From positions 5,375,001 to 5,439,000 of the forward strand of contig CM038046.1 of assembly GCA_021397845.1 (NCBI GenBank): 64,000 bases of DNA, read 5' to 3'. Position numbers and translations under genes: made by a program. The notes below the pieces were generated by a model. It was not told where the DNA came from. It did no database searches and saw nothing but the letters and a program-made list of their open reading frames with translations. Source of the DNA: Areca catechu (lineage: Eukaryota > Streptophyta > Magnoliopsida > Arecales > Arecaceae). The first letter of the stretch is position 1. Every line of letters begins with the position of its first letter. Below, piece after piece: positions 24,690-37,169 of this stretch.

Positions 24690-27297
24690 CACGTTCACCA
24701 GCCATTCCGGGTACATTACCTTTCTGATGAATCCAACCTTGATCAACTTGTCAGCTTCTTCGATGATGACTTTTTGATGTTCGAGGGCGAAGCTGCGCTT
24801 CTTCTGCTTCACTAGGTGATAGGGTCAATGTTCATCCGATACACCGTCACCTCCAGATCTATTCCAGGCATATCAGTGATAGTCCAGGTAAATAGCTAGA
24901 GTTTTTCTACAAGAAAGCTATTGTTAGCTTTTTCTTCATTACCTCATTCAGGCCTGAATTGATCCGAGTCATCCAAGTGGGGTTCTCTTTGGACAAATGA
25001 ATCTCTAATAGTTTGCCCAAGGGCTTGCCGCTCTCCTTGAATATTTCATCCTTGGAATCCAACTCTATAGAGAGAGGCTTGGATGGATTCTTGGATTGTA
25101 GCTAGAACTGCAGCATTGTCGCACCACTGTTTGACTGCCCTTCAATTGTCCTACTCCATGGTCGGTTGAAAACTTCACCATTAGATAATTGGAAGAGAGC
25201 ACGATGTCTAGTGAACATAACCTTGGTCGTCCGAGGATAGCGTTGTATGAGACAGGAAGTTTGACTACCAGAAAGCTCATTTCAGTAGTGGTGCATAAGG
25301 GTTAAGTATCAGCTTTAACAGTCAAAGTGATTGTTCCCTCCAGTAACATCGACTTACCATTAAAGCCCTGGATGAGTGGTCCATATTGCTCCAATTGTTT
25401 CATAAAATGATTCATCCGATAAAAGGCAGAGAAATACAAAACATTAACTGCACTTTTATCATTAACTAATAATGATGTACATTGTGATTATTGATGTTCA
25501 GGGATACTACAGTTGCATTAGTATAGGGAAACTAGATATCGGAGCATTCTCCTTGGTAAAGTTGATGGATTCCTTGATTTTTTTTCTTTTTGCAATCTTG
25601 GATAGCTGGGACGACCCTCAGTTAGTCTCCTCAAGTATGAACACATGGATCATATTCACATTCAGTTCAGGTGGGCTCCTCTTCATGTTATCCTATTGGG
25701 AAGGCTATTCAACATCCTGGCATGGCTGCGATGGAGGGAGCAGTAGTTGCTGCTGAGGCCTTGGAGGTGGTCAACGTGGTGGGGCTCTCTTATAGACGAA
25801 TTGTGCAACCCTCCTTCTCGGATGAAATACTCGATTTCATCCTACGATTGGATGCATTCTACTATCTTGTAACCCCGGTCATAGTGATAGCGACATTACT
25901 TCTGCATATCGTGACGTTCCTACCGAGTTCGAATTCTTTTGGTCAGTGGCAGTTGCTCCCAAGCCACTATCAAAATGTACCCCCGAGGTGCATTCAAGGG
26001 GGTATTGTTGGAGTAACACCTCAAGAGTGAAGGCTCACGCCTTCCAGGCAAGGACCGGTTATGCCAATTCCTTGGTGAGAATCTAGATCATTGACGAGAT
26101 GGAGGACTACAGGACCTCTGTCAGTTCTTTCAGTGAGCTCAGCTAGTTGGTATTGGCCTTGAGCTCCCCAGCTTCTGCTCAGTCTTTGCCTCGACGGGGA
26201 TCAGATGTACCTCGTAGCCATCCTCCGCGTCAGCATACTTCTTTGTTCGGGCTAGCATCTCGATGAAGTTCTTTGGACTCTTCTTCTTCAATAAGAAGAG
26301 GAAGGCGTTCTTCTACAGTCCGCTTTTCAGAGTTGTTATAGTTATGGACTGATTCAAATTATGTACCTCCAGGGTCGCTGCATTGAAGTGGCTAAGGTAC
26401 GAGCAGAGGGATTCCCCTCTTTTTTGCTGGATCGTCGTCAAAAAGTCTAACTCCTGGTAGTGCCTCCAACTGCTAATGAAGTGGAAGATGAAGATTTGGC
26501 TTGGCTTTTTAAAGGAGTTGATAGAACCGGACCTCGGGCTGGAGTACCAGCATCTTGTTGTTCCCTTGAGGATCGAAAGAAAAGACCAGCAAAGTATGGC
26601 ATCAAAGGCCTGACGAAGTAATATGAGAGTTTGGAAACTCTTTAAATGGTCCAAAGGATCCCTCAACCCATCGTAAGGCTCTAAGTAGGGGACTTTGAAG
26701 TTGGTAGGGATGGCTTCCTATATGATCATAGGTGTGAAAGGTGGGCTGATATCGAGACTGGGCCTTTCACCTTAGGTCGAGTCCTGATTTTGTAATGCCT
26801 TGTTCGTCAATTCATCTCTTGTAAACGGTGCTCCATCTTGAGGTCCATAGCATTGTCAGCCACTGATTGGTGCAGTGGTGACCTCCTAGGGATCGAGCCC
26901 CTTTTAGAGTGTGGGTTGGCAACCGCTTCCATTCTCGAGTCAGGCTTCGAGAGCGACTCTATCTTATCCGACTCTCTGGTTTTGATTCAGGCCGTGGCAC
27001 TCGAGATATGACAAGAGGTGGCTATTGCTGTGCAGGAGGAGCAGGTGATTGTGGTTATGACTGCTATGGAGGAGTGGAGGGCACTTCCTATGGGGTAGTG
27101 GCATTCTGCTGTATCCCTCAAATAGTGTTCACTAGATCATAGATCAGATAGGCCAGATCATCGAATCGATATAGATCAATCCCCATAGAAGGATGGTGTG
27201 GTGGCACTGATGGCTGGGTCGGTGGCGAAGCATGTGCGAGGGCTCGATTATTCGAACGGGCTATAGTATTCTTCGACGCTACCTTTTTGGATGGCAT
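24690..27297 (-). pseudogene. Decayed gypsy gag-protease-RT remnant
   Basis: On the minus strand the frame starts at 27297 (MPSKKVASKNTIARS). Retrotrans_gag is recognisable at 26313-26666 (DPLDHLKSFQTL, then QQKRGESLCSYLSHFN), a retropepsin end at 25065-25280 (LPVSYNAILGRPRL, DHGVGQLKG), and the first part of reverse transcriptase at 24690-24850 (PYHLVKQKKRSFALEHQ ... GFIRKVMYPEWLVNVV). The RT catalytic YxDD region is not present, so the element is truncated there. Numerous stops and frameshifts make it old. It is a different family from the 14.7-22.3 kb element, judging by the divergent gag. There is no recognisable host function. Confidence 0.8.
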
Positions 27298-27339
27298 CGT
27301 CTGAGGCTTTTGCTATCTTTTCTTTCCAAAAGCGCGCTT

Positions 27340-28100
27340 GGCGCCCTTCCTCTAGCATCAATCTATTGTGATAGATATCGGTTCTGAGGTCAGAGAAGAG
27401 GTCGGCTTGCTGGAGTCACTGCTGGAGTAACATGCAAAAAAGTCCACATTCGAAAGGGGCACCAGCACGAATACTCTGATGCTCAAGTCAATGATCTGGA
27501 ATAGGTGGGAAGTAGCGAGCATAGAAAAGGCTGTTTACCGGAGGTCCTTGGGACATGGGGGCTTTACATGAGAGAGCTAAGTAGAACGGATGATCTTGAA
27601 AATGTTGAGCCATGACTGTACTATTACAGGATTATTGCCGTGATCCGTACTTGAGGATCGCAGGCGGGGATGCGGTTACTGGTAATTCTATCGATGTTAA
27701 TAGTTGTTCCTGTGATTCAGGCGACAGGATATTCAAAACTTCCAGAACCGATTGTGTGGAGAGGAGCGGGTGTTTCAATATCTCGGACTTAACAGGAGCT
27801 ATGTGCAATACATCTCGTAGTCTCGTCCAGGTAGTTCCGAGGATTCTGAGATGGGTCGAGATTCCGAGATCTACGTCTCAAAAAATAAAAATATCCTGGA
27901 TGGAAGTGAACCGATCTGTCAATAAGGTACGAAGGTCGATGGGTGCATAGATTTTTGCATTGATAGGATTCTGAATCTACAAAAATTTGTATTCAAGATA
28001 TGCAGAACGCATCCTTCTTTCCTTCGAGGTATAATCCAAGGTATCCGAGATATCTTCGTAACAAGTAACTAGATGTAGATTAGAATGTTGAAATTGACTG
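27340..28100 (-). mobile_element. Possible leader and 5' LTR of the decayed gypsy element
   Basis: At 27340-27364 the minus strand reads ATTGATGCTAGAGGAAGGG, similar in place and sequence to the leader ATTGGCACTAAAGGAAGGG just inside the 5' LTR of the neighbouring gypsy element. By analogy the 5' LTR would begin at about 27366 and extend rightwards. Its outer edge was not found, so the end given is only a guess. Confidence 0.35.
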
Positions 28101-28808
28101 TACTCTTAGCATTGACCTCGTATAATTATTAAAGGAAGACCAAAATTTGGTTCGTGGGTCCCCCATCTATCTACCAACCAGGTGATCGATGCAAGAACGT
28201 ATTATTGGCTTGCACCCTAACGCATCACTGCAATCATGATCATCGGTAATTTGGACCAGAAGCTGATATTTCTTCCCATTGTTTAAACATCTAAAGATAT
28301 AGGAAAAGGCCCCTCTTTTCCAAACGTGTTTCTCAACTCCCGAGGTTCCGTCGAGGAAACGTAAGCCGTCGTTCCGTTGGATCGACATGCAGACCGTCAG
28401 TTTCAGACCTCGAGATTATGTAAGAAAGCGAACGTGGAAGGCTCGAAGCTTTCGGTTGCATTCCGGGATTTTTGTGCTGACTTGCCTTGTAATCATCAAT
28501 GGACGAGAGAATCCATGGCCAAGAGTTTTAGCGTGCTCACAGAAGAAACATCACGATCGACGACTCGGTGGCTAGTCTATATATGCAAGCAATTCTTAGA
28601 AGAAAATTTTACAATTAATAATAAGTCAACAATATGTTTGACAAGGAACTCATGAACCTGGACTAGAACCACAACATCGATCATTCTCACCTACAAGTCT
28701 CGACCCATTATTCTCCTTCGAGTTGGGATCAGGACTAGTAAAACTAGAAGCCGATCGATCTCGCCGACAGTGTTAATTAGTTATTATCTATCGATCAACT
28801 TTAACCAT

Positions 28809-28859
<51 letters not shown>

Positions 28860-28951
28860 AAATTTCTTCCAGATCGATAGATCCCTTCAGTTATCCTCCG
28901 GTGATCTAATTAATTAGCACTCGATCGATCGAGTATCTTAATTAATTAGAT

Positions 28952-28992
<41 letters not shown>

Positions 28993-29023
28993 ACATGTAG
29001 TCGATCGATCGGCTGATCGATGA
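28101..29023. other. Spacer downstream of the LBD gene with AT microsatellites
   Basis: No gene was recognised. (AT)n runs lie at about 28811-28853 and 28955-28988, the second only about 35 bp beyond the LBD stop codon, probably in its 3' UTR. GATCGATCGA words are frequent nearby. Confidence 0.5.
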
Positions 29024-30083
29024 TCATGTCCAGAGGGGTTCCTCCCACATGGAACCCTGGCTGCTGTCAGCTGCGTCGAGGTAGAAGGCATCAGCACAAT
29101 TAGGGCCGGCGGCGAGGCTGTCGAGGGGCAGATGAGAATTAGGGATGCATTGCTGCTGGGATTGAGCCATCTCCATGCAGATAAGGGCAATAAGGTTTGC
29201 GTGCTGGGCTTGCATGTTGACGAGCTCTGCTTGCGCTCGTGCCAGCTGAGCCTGGAGATCGCTCACTTGCTTCTGGAGCTGGCAAATGGCCCCGGCACAA
29301 CCATACACCGGGTCTCGGATCCTCGCGTTCGCCTCGTACACCATGCTGCTAACTGCATCAGCCCTCTGGGTCTCCGGTAGATCCTGTACTTAAAAGGGTT
29401 AACGATCCATATATATATATATATATCAATTTCGAATAATAATAATGATTAATGATAGATAGCTTAATTACTTGTCTATAATATATATTGAAAATGATCA
29501 TATATATATATATAAATATTTAAACACAAGTAACATGCATTGATTCTGTATGTAATGAATAAAATAACTTAGTTTAATTATCCAATATTGTTAATTACAT
29601 ATATAACTGCTGCAACTTTATTAATTAATTAGGTTGCATTCTTGACTCTAAAAGTCAACATCAATGATGATCTATTGGTGTGAATTAGGTTGAGATCGAT
29701 TTTGGAATAAATAATTTGGTGGAGTATAGGTGGCAGTTGGAGGATCGGTCAAAAGCTGAACAGAAGCTAGCTATAGAGTAGTTGAAAATGGTAGAAATCA
29801 AGAATGGTAAGGGTGGTGATGAGAAAGTTACCTGCAAGGACTTGATGATGTTGCTGGCACCGAACACGCGATGCGCCGTGGTGAACTTGAGCGGTTCGGT
29901 GGGAGGGAAATAGGGGGCGAGAACGCATTTGTCGACGCACCTCCGCCTGAGGATCTTGCAGGCGGCACAAGGGCTGAGCACCACTGCAAGAGGAGTGGGA
30001 GGAGGGGAGGTTGGAGAGGAGGAAGGAGAGGAAGAGGAGTACTGGTGCTGGAAGGTGGTGGTGGTGGTGTCGCTTGAATCCAT
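29024..30083 (-). CDS. LOB-domain transcription factor, class I (LBD1/LBD11-like)
   Basis: Exon 1 is 30083-29832 and exon 2 is 29383-29024 (minus strand), joined in phase 0 across a 448-bp GT-AG intron (CAG|GTAACT ... TACAG|GAT), giving 203 residues. After a Ser/Thr/Pro-rich N-terminus of about 37 residues comes the zinc-binding C-block CX2CX6CX3C (C39, C42, C49, C53), then the GAS block (FGASNIIKSLQ, DLPETQRADAV), the DPVYGCAG motif (108-115), and a leucine-zipper-like LX6LX3LX6L (L120, L127, L131, L138) that marks class I. Intron position and length suit the family. LBD proteins are plant-specific nuclear DNA-binding factors. LBD1/11-type members are linked to secondary growth and organ boundaries; the role here is inferred. 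An in-frame upstream ATG exists (30335), but it lies beyond the likely TATA box, and family members start near MDSS. Confidence 0.95.
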
Positions 30084-30180
30084 GGCAGGAGAATGGGATC
30101 GAGAAGGGCGGGTAGGAATTAATGGCTTGGACTCTTTTGGAACGCGGTTGTTGGGATCTTCCTGGAGGCCGGTAGACGAG

Positions 30181-30188
30181 ATATATAG
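30181..30188 (-). promoter_or_regulatory. TATA-like box of the LBD gene
   Basis: CTATATAT on the minus strand lies about 100 bp before the LBD start codon, leaving a short 5' UTR of about 70 nt. It supports the chosen start at 30083 rather than the in-frame ATG at 30335. Confidence 0.4.
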
Positions 30189-30359
30189 ATGGGGGATGTG
30201 AAGGGGAGGGAGGGAGGGTGGGAGGGAAATGGAGAAAGGGTGGGGCGACGAAGTGATGAGGTAAGGATTGACGAGACCTGACGTCAGCGGGCTGGAACTT
30301 TCTACTCTGAACGGCGCGGTTGCGGCCGCACCCAACTACTGACGGGCTTTTGCGCCGTA

Positions 30360-31700
30360 TGGTACGTTTCCATAATTAAGGTTTGATTAACCGGCTACCA
30401 TCTAGTTTTTGAAATTTTTTTTAAAATAATATTTTTTTAAAAAAAATTATGAAAATAGGTGATTCGAAATTTATTTACCGGTGAGGGTGATCTAGGTGAC
30501 GTGGACGAATTCATTTTTTGAGAAGATGAAGTCAATTAAGTCCTTTCAAAAAACGAATTCTTGGTAAATCGTGAAAAAAAATATTACATTGAAAAGGAAG
30601 GAAAATAAAATTTTTAATTTTAAAATATTGATTTATATTAAAAAAAAAAATTTAAAATAAAAATTTTTAAAATAAAATATGAAAAAAAATTAACCCGTGG
30701 ATAAACTGTGAAATCGGTCCTGTATCAAAATTTTATAAAAAATAAAAAATTAATAAACAAATTGCAGGACCGATATGTGGATCGATGGTTTGACCGATAG
30801 ATGGACCGATGGTCAGACTGGTAGCAGGACCGGTAGGTGAACCGATGATCGGATCCTGGTAGCCGGACTGGCAATCGGGACGGTGACAGGACCGAGGGTC
30901 GGATCCTCCACCAAATGATTTTACTGGAAAAAGGAAAAAATTTATTATTATTATTATTATTAAATAATTAATATATTAAATTAAAATATTTTAAATATTT
31001 TATTTACCAAATTACATTAAAAATTAAAAAATAAAAATTATTAAAAAATTGTTAAAAATTTTATATTTTTTTATAAAATAAAATAATGAGAAATAGCCGG
31101 TTGTATCTATGATTTCACCAAATAATATTTTTTTAATTAAAATTTAATAAAAAATTTTAAAATTAACGAGAAATCATGAATTTTAATAAATAATAAAATA
31201 ATTTATTATTTTCATAAGTTTAATTTTATATTTTATATATTTTTTAATTTACTTGAGCAAATAAATGATTTTTGTCATTTTAAGACCGATATGTGGACCG
31301 ATGATCGGATCAGTAGGTGGACGGATGATCGGATCAGTAGCAAGACCAGTAAGTGAACCGATGATCGATCCTGATAGCCAGACTGTCATCGGAACGATGA
31401 CAAGACTGATAATCGAATAGATGACAGAATCGACAGAAAATAAAATTTTTATTATTTTCATAATTTGAATTTTATAATTTATATTTTTTTGAATTTAGTT
31501 AAGCAAATAAATGATTCTTGTCTATTTTAGGCCAGAACACATATAAACACATATATATAAATAAACACTTATATAAATGATTCTTATATATTTTGGACCA
31601 GAACACATAAATAAACACATATATTAAAAAAATATATAATTTTTTAAAATTAACAAGAAAACATGAATTTTAATAAATTCTAAAATAAAGGACTATTCGG
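30360..31700. repeat. AT-rich spacer with two copies of a GACCGAT-rich segment
   Basis: The segments 30768-30905 and 31284-31440 are direct repeats. Both begin GACCGATATGTGGA and consist of 16-20 bp units of the form GACCGATAGGTGGACCGATG with a final TAGCCAGACTG-like part. They are embedded in AT-rich DNA (runs such as TTATTATTATTA at about 30950). No coding capacity is evident. They lie between the LBD promoter and the PMD/MULE block and could be part of that element's end, which is not proven. Confidence 0.6.
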
Positions 31701-31817
31701 TCCCACATGGCGGCCGTCTCCCAGTGCGTGCAGGCTGTATACGACGACGGATCGGAGGTGGCTGATGCTGTTTTGTCTCATGTTCTATATTGTGTGATGC
31801 CTGATATGCAGCATGCT

Positions 31818-33789
31818 CTACATCGTGTGATGCCTGCTGTGCAGATACGTGATGTGACGACGATCCTCCGTGTCCGGAGTAATCATGCTGTCAGCCCATG
31901 AAATCCGGTGCAGTAGTATAATCAAAATGTGCTGCCATATCCTCAGTAGATGTGAATTCGTGCATTGGATGTGGAGAGGTGCTATGTCGTCTCGTACCTC
32001 GTCTGGATGAGCTTGCAGAAGTGCTCCGGATGAAGATGCATATGGATAATAAGGTGAAGGAGTCTCGTCCTCCCTGTCTCCCTCCTGATAAAACTCACGT
32101 AGTGGAAATCGTGCATGGTCGCCAAGAGTATGGAGGGCATAATGACATATATCCTGTATATCCGGGAAGGACGTCGCAAGCTCAAGTATCATCGCAAAAT
32201 TACTACCCTGTAAATAAAAAAAGTAATTAGTTTGACAAAATTTAAACGTTGATTATAATTTAAATAATAAAATTTAAATTACTTACCATGTAATCATATA
32301 CTGTACCATTGCGACTGATGAATCGACGAGTGATCCTATGATACCACTACATATAAGGATCGTGATAATCCATGGTACCATCGAATGGATCACCATGTAT
32401 AATATAGTCATGACGACTCATCCATAACTGTATATACTCCCGATGAACGGTGGACCAATCCTGATCAGATCGTCCTCTCATATTAATATGATGTAATGCA
32501 GACAACGTATCAAACCGATCTGGCATGACCTGTCGCATCCCAAATTGGTGACCACTCTATCGGGTAAATGACACTCTACTATATAAAAATAAATTAGTGG
32601 CACTCGACTACACCAGATCTCCTGACCCTGTAAACAGTAGTCTGGTAACTGTGCAATCATAGCGGTAGTATATGGCTGCCATATGACCTGTTTATAAATA
32701 ATTTAAAGCATAATTTATTAAACAAGAACAAATAAAACAAGTCAATTATTACGAAAAATTCAATATTCATTATCTCGTCGGGTCGCAGTCGATCAAGTAA
32801 ATAATGATATGAAGAGACCACATGCATAGGTACCTATGTGACAGAAAAAAGATCTCTCCATCTACAAAATAAATTAATTAAATTAATTAAATAAAATAGT
32901 ATATATCATACATGGTATAAAAATATTATATAAATTCTAAACTCACCTCATCCCTAATGGTCCCTGTGGTAAACCAGCTCCATCATCATCAAAATCGATC
33001 ATCGGATCTGGAGCATGCCGAAGTAATCTGTGGGGTGCAAGAATCGGAACTCTACCCATGCCCACAGCTGTAGTAGCAACAGCGGACCAGCAATATCAGA
33101 AACATCTCTGTGGCTCGTCCTGCACATCTCTCTATACAACCAAGCGAGTCTAGCGCTCCCCCAACTATACTATCCGACCATCTTGAAATCCGCTAATAAA
33201 GGTAGAAACAAGAGATGCATGTTGTTTCCAGATTTATCCATAAAAAGGTACCCGTCCATCAACTGTAAAATATATGCTCGAGCATAGCACTGTATGGCTG
33301 CCTCGTCGGCATCGAATGCTAAAGCCTGGAAGTGCTCGGTAAGCCAGACCAAACTCAATCGTGATCCATGCAATCTATCATCTGGTGGAAGACCCCTAAT
33401 AACTCAAGACAAAGCTATCTCTAGTCTACCCGTGTACTACCCGTCACTGGTAGACCATCTACTGGCAAACCTAGCTGAATAGCAACATCCTGTAGGGTGA
33501 TGGTAGCCTCTCCATGGAAAAAATGAAAAGTATGCGTCTCTGGATGCCACCGCTCGACGAGAGCAGTGATCAAATGCCAGTCTAATCTAATAAATCCAAC
33601 ACGTGCTAGACCATAGAAACCAAACTGCATCAGCAATGGCATAATACGATGATCGAGCGGTATCGATCTGCGCATAACCATCTCTCGACGTCGATAGTGC
33701 AAAACAACATCCTGTCCCTCCCAGACCAAAGATGATCTATGTGGAGGCTGACCATGTAGTATACTACTATCAGAAGGACCAGGATCCAT
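31818..33789 (-). pseudogene. Plant mobile domain (PMD) gene, MAIN-like, disrupted
   Basis: The frame starts MDPGPSDSSILHG at 33789. PMD features in order are MPLLMQFGFYGLARVG, WHPETHTFHFFHGEATITLQDV and LGLPVDGLPVTG (33421-33700); WLTEHFQAL ... YILQLMDGYLF (33170-33340); YSWGSARLAWLYREMCR and DIAGPLLLLQLWAW (about 33040-33170); LDRLRPDE (near 32790); and IVECHLP, INMRGRSDQDW and HDPYM (32347-32600). It is damaged: two stops close together at 33421 and 33415 (one where the family has tryptophan), a one-base frameshift near 33390, and a stop at 33170. PMD proteins such as MAIN/MAIL1 act in transposon silencing and genome stability, and the C-type domain is also carried by transposons. Placement just behind a MULE transposase on the same strand suggests a transposon-borne copy. 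Confidence 0.8.
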
Positions 33790-34006
33790 AATTGTGATAA
33801 CTCAAAGAAAATGAAATTAGCAATCATAAAGCCCATTTAATGCACAGTAAAGACATCAATCCATATACAAGCTATAAACATCAGACAATAAAACATATCC
33901 ATATATTACAATCCATCAAATAAAATACAAAGCAATGACAAGATTAGCCTAATATATTACAATACATATATTAAAACATCTGTAAAATATGACTGATATA
34001 ATTTAA

Positions 34007-36658
34007 CTAATCTGCTTGTAGAAGCCTTGGACATGACTGTTTATCATGCCCTTCTTTACAGATTGTACACTTACGTCTGTTGCCGGCTTCTCTTATATCC
34101 ATATCATTTATGATCCTCGTGGATCATGGCCTACCTTTCTGTCGCAGCCTATTTACATCAGGTATAATGATACCGTGTTCATTTTACTGGGACCAATATT
34201 CTTCATGAGGAATTGGTTAAAATTGTGGCACATAAGTTTGATGATAATCGTGTAATGTATAGCATCGATCAATGTATCTTTTAAAATCAATGGCAACATG
34301 TGTACAAGCAGCCATGACGTGATAACAAGGTAAATGAAAACATTGCCATTTCTGACATGTACATGTCTGTTGGGAAAGATGAACAACCTACAACATATAA
34401 TTCAGCATATTCACAACCTAATAACATATTTTCAATGATACATAAAGATCGTAAGTACCTATGTATTGTTACCCCTGTTCATGTTTGGTCCACGTCTAGC
34501 AGTTTGGACTTGGAACAAGCCAGTTGCTTTATCAAATCGTGTAATGGTATGCGATGTCGCTTTGGCTTTGTTGGAGATGACATGTCTCGTAACAAAAGGA
34601 GTAAACCTTTTATTTCTGTCCATTGTCTCTGTTGCTCAGACACGTTGGCCTTCGAAATATGACACATGCCGAAAGAAAGTCAACTGTACCAATGCTGTTA
34701 TGGAAAGAAATCGAGCATTTTTCAGAACTCCATTGAAACACTCGGATATATTAGTTGTCATCATCCCATACCATCGTCCGTCATCATGTGAACGTGTCCA
34801 TTTTGCTAAAGGAATTTCATTCAACCACTGAACAGCTTCTGGGTTAAATTTCTCAATATTCCTCATGTATTTCTGGAATTTTCTAGGCTGCATTTGCATT
34901 CGAGCTCTTTTCACCATATCTCTTAGTTTGGGATCACGAAATCTTGAATTGAAGTTACTTGCCACGTGACGCAAGCAATATACATGATAAGTATGTGGCT
35001 GCCAACCCAGATACTCATTCTGTACTGTAGCAAGTATACCAGCATGTCGATCAGAAATTAGACAAATTTTCTGACGTGTTGTAACAAAATTTCCGATACA
35101 AGCTAAGAACCAACCCCAGGTATCCACTGACTCTTCATCGACAACGCCAAATGCAAGTGGAAATATCTGATTATTTCCATCAATAGCAGTTGCAATCAAC
35201 AACTTCTCCTTATACTTTTCATACATGAAAGTAGCATCGATACTTATTACCGGACGACAGTGCTTAAACCCTGCAATCGAGGATGCAAAGGCCCATAATA
35301 CACGATCAAACTGGGCACAATTTGGTATACCAGTTGGAGTGCTGATAAATTTCACCCAGAAATCCGGATTAAATGTTTGTACAGTATGCAACCATTTCGA
35401 AAGCAATTGATATGACATATCCCAATCTCCGAACAGTATCGCTATCGCCTTTCGTTTGGCATCCCATAATTTTCTATAACTTGGTATATAATTGTATTTG
35501 TTCTTTATGACTGCACCAAGTCCAGCAATAGCAATGGTAGGAATTTCTTTAACCAGATCCTGAATTTCATTAGCAATTAAAGTAGAGTCCAAACCAGAAT
35601 GATCCTGAGATATCATTGCAGATAAGCATGTATGAGGATCGGTATATCGTAAGATCTCAAAAAAATCATGACATTTAATACCTCTCAGCATCCACTGACA
35701 GCCAGAATCTCTGCTCTTACATTTCACATGCCATAGATTTGGATTTGATTCAATAACCTTGAATTCGTGATGTCTTTCAACAGAATATTGCTTTTCTGCA
35801 GTCTGTAATTATGCCTTATTTATCAAACGGAGTCCTTTACGTAACTTCTCATTCCTTTGTCATATAACATGTTGTTCCTGCATTGAAGAATACATTAACA
35901 TATTTGCAGCATTCCAATCAACCTAGGTGAATGTTCTAGATGGAGCTTCAATTGTAGAATAATTTGGAACAGTGATATCCTTTGGACTTCGTACTCGATG
36001 TGAAGTACCGGCCTCGTCACATTCGTCAACCAAATCATGTTCACTTTCGTCATCATTCTCACTAAAATGTTGATTATCGACATGCACCTTGTCATCAGCA
36101 GCTGTATATATTGATGCTTCTCTAATATTACTTTCTGGTACAGTACTGTCCATCATACATAATGGATTTACAGTAAAAACTGAGCCAATATTTTTCATTT
36201 CATTATCTGCAATATTCGGAGTACTATATGATAGCACATGTTTAGTTACATGAGTTGTTGCTATATTTCGAACAGCTTCTTCATAATCATCCTGTTCGCA
36301 ATCAGGTTCAGGAGCTTTAATGATTTTGATATCTATATATAATTCTGCACCCGATATATATTAATGTGAACCAATAGTTGAAAACATTATCTTCATGTCT
36401 TCATCATCGGTTAATGGAACAGGTTCATACTTTACAAATGTCGGCTGGACAACTTGTGGATATCTATAGATATTCAAATTTTTTTTTTCCATTTCTATCA
36501 ATACGCAGAACTCTACATATTTTGTTCTCCAACTCTTGAAATGTCATATCAGAACTGATTCTAATTACCTTTTTTGGTCTCTGATTGTATTCGATTCCAT
36601 TTGATCCATTAATCATAGAACCACCCATATAACATAATGCTGTGATTGTTTCTCCCAT
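34007..36658 (-). pseudogene. MULE transposase, near full length, recently disrupted
   Basis: Minus strand, start at 36658 (MGETITALCYMGG). Domains in order: a PB1-like N-terminus (36464-36658) continued after a frameshift by YRYPQVVQPTFVKYEPVPL; an acidic linker (35923-36310); a MuDR-type zinc-binding N-domain (near 35690-35730); a MULE transposase core (34640-35700) with SIDATF, SDRHAG, HVYCLRHV and ISECFNG, which hold the expected DDE and CxxH positions; a short GT-AG intron (about 34390-34456); a SWIM zinc finger (CTCQKWQCFHLPCYH, 34316-34363); and a CX2CX4HX4C knuckle (CTICKEGHDKQSC, about 34030-34070). Defects are one indel in a run of ten T/A at 36479-36488, stops near 35920, 35860 and 35812, and a stop before the SWIM exon. 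The 363-residue central part is fully open, so decay is limited. Confidence 0.9.
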
Positions 36659-36841
36659 TATATCCTACATGTTTAATTAACAAAATATATTTAGAAATAA
36701 CTTTCTCATATATTGATATCATTAATAAACTAATTAAATTACATAATTAATATGACAATAAAATTAAAAATATAATTATTTTACTATTATGATGAATGCA
36801 TCATATCATCAACTACTAGGTAAAGGCCCTATCCCATTCAG

Positions 36842-37054
36842 GAATTGCATTAATTTTACGGGTCAACTTATAGTAATCAAACGGTATGCAATGAAGATCG
36901 AATGAAATTTCAGCAGCATTTTTTCTTAGTTCTCCACATACAAATATTTATGTATGCGAAGAACAAAAGGAAAATAATGATTGAAATTTCATTCGGCCTT
37001 GACTGCATATCATTTGATTACTATAAATTGACCTGTAAAATTATTTGCAATTTC
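36842..37054. repeat. 213-bp near-perfect foldback hairpin
   Basis: The left arm (36842-36945) and the reverse complement of the right arm (36950-37054) agree over about 95-100 bp, including TTTTACRGGTCAAYTTATAG, TAATCAAA, CGAATGAAATTTCA and CATACAAATATTT. The loop is only a few bases. It lies about 185 bp upstream of the MULE transposase start. It may be a MITE or a subterminal structure of the MULE. Confidence 0.85.
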
Positions 37055-37076
37055 TAAACTGTCCAAACTGGATAAT

Positions 37077-37163
37077 CAATTGATTAATACGCATAATTCT
37101 CATATCCGTACAAGTATAAAAAAATGTACGGATACTACAGAATATGCATATCAAGCAATTGAC
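37077..37163. repeat. Second foldback hairpin, ~87 bp
   Basis: TCAATTGATTAATACGCATA ... ATATCCGTACA pairs with TGTACGGATAC ... ATATGCATATCAAGCAATTGA, leaving an A-rich loop of about 10 bases. It directly follows the first hairpin (22 bp gap). Confidence 0.75.
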
Positions 37164-37169
37164 GGGTTT

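Noticed and set aside
29685..30335. 216-residue minus-strand frame extending the LBD gene both ways
   Set aside because: It reads through the intron donor and starts upstream of the likely TATA box; the spliced 203-residue model fits the LBD family much better.
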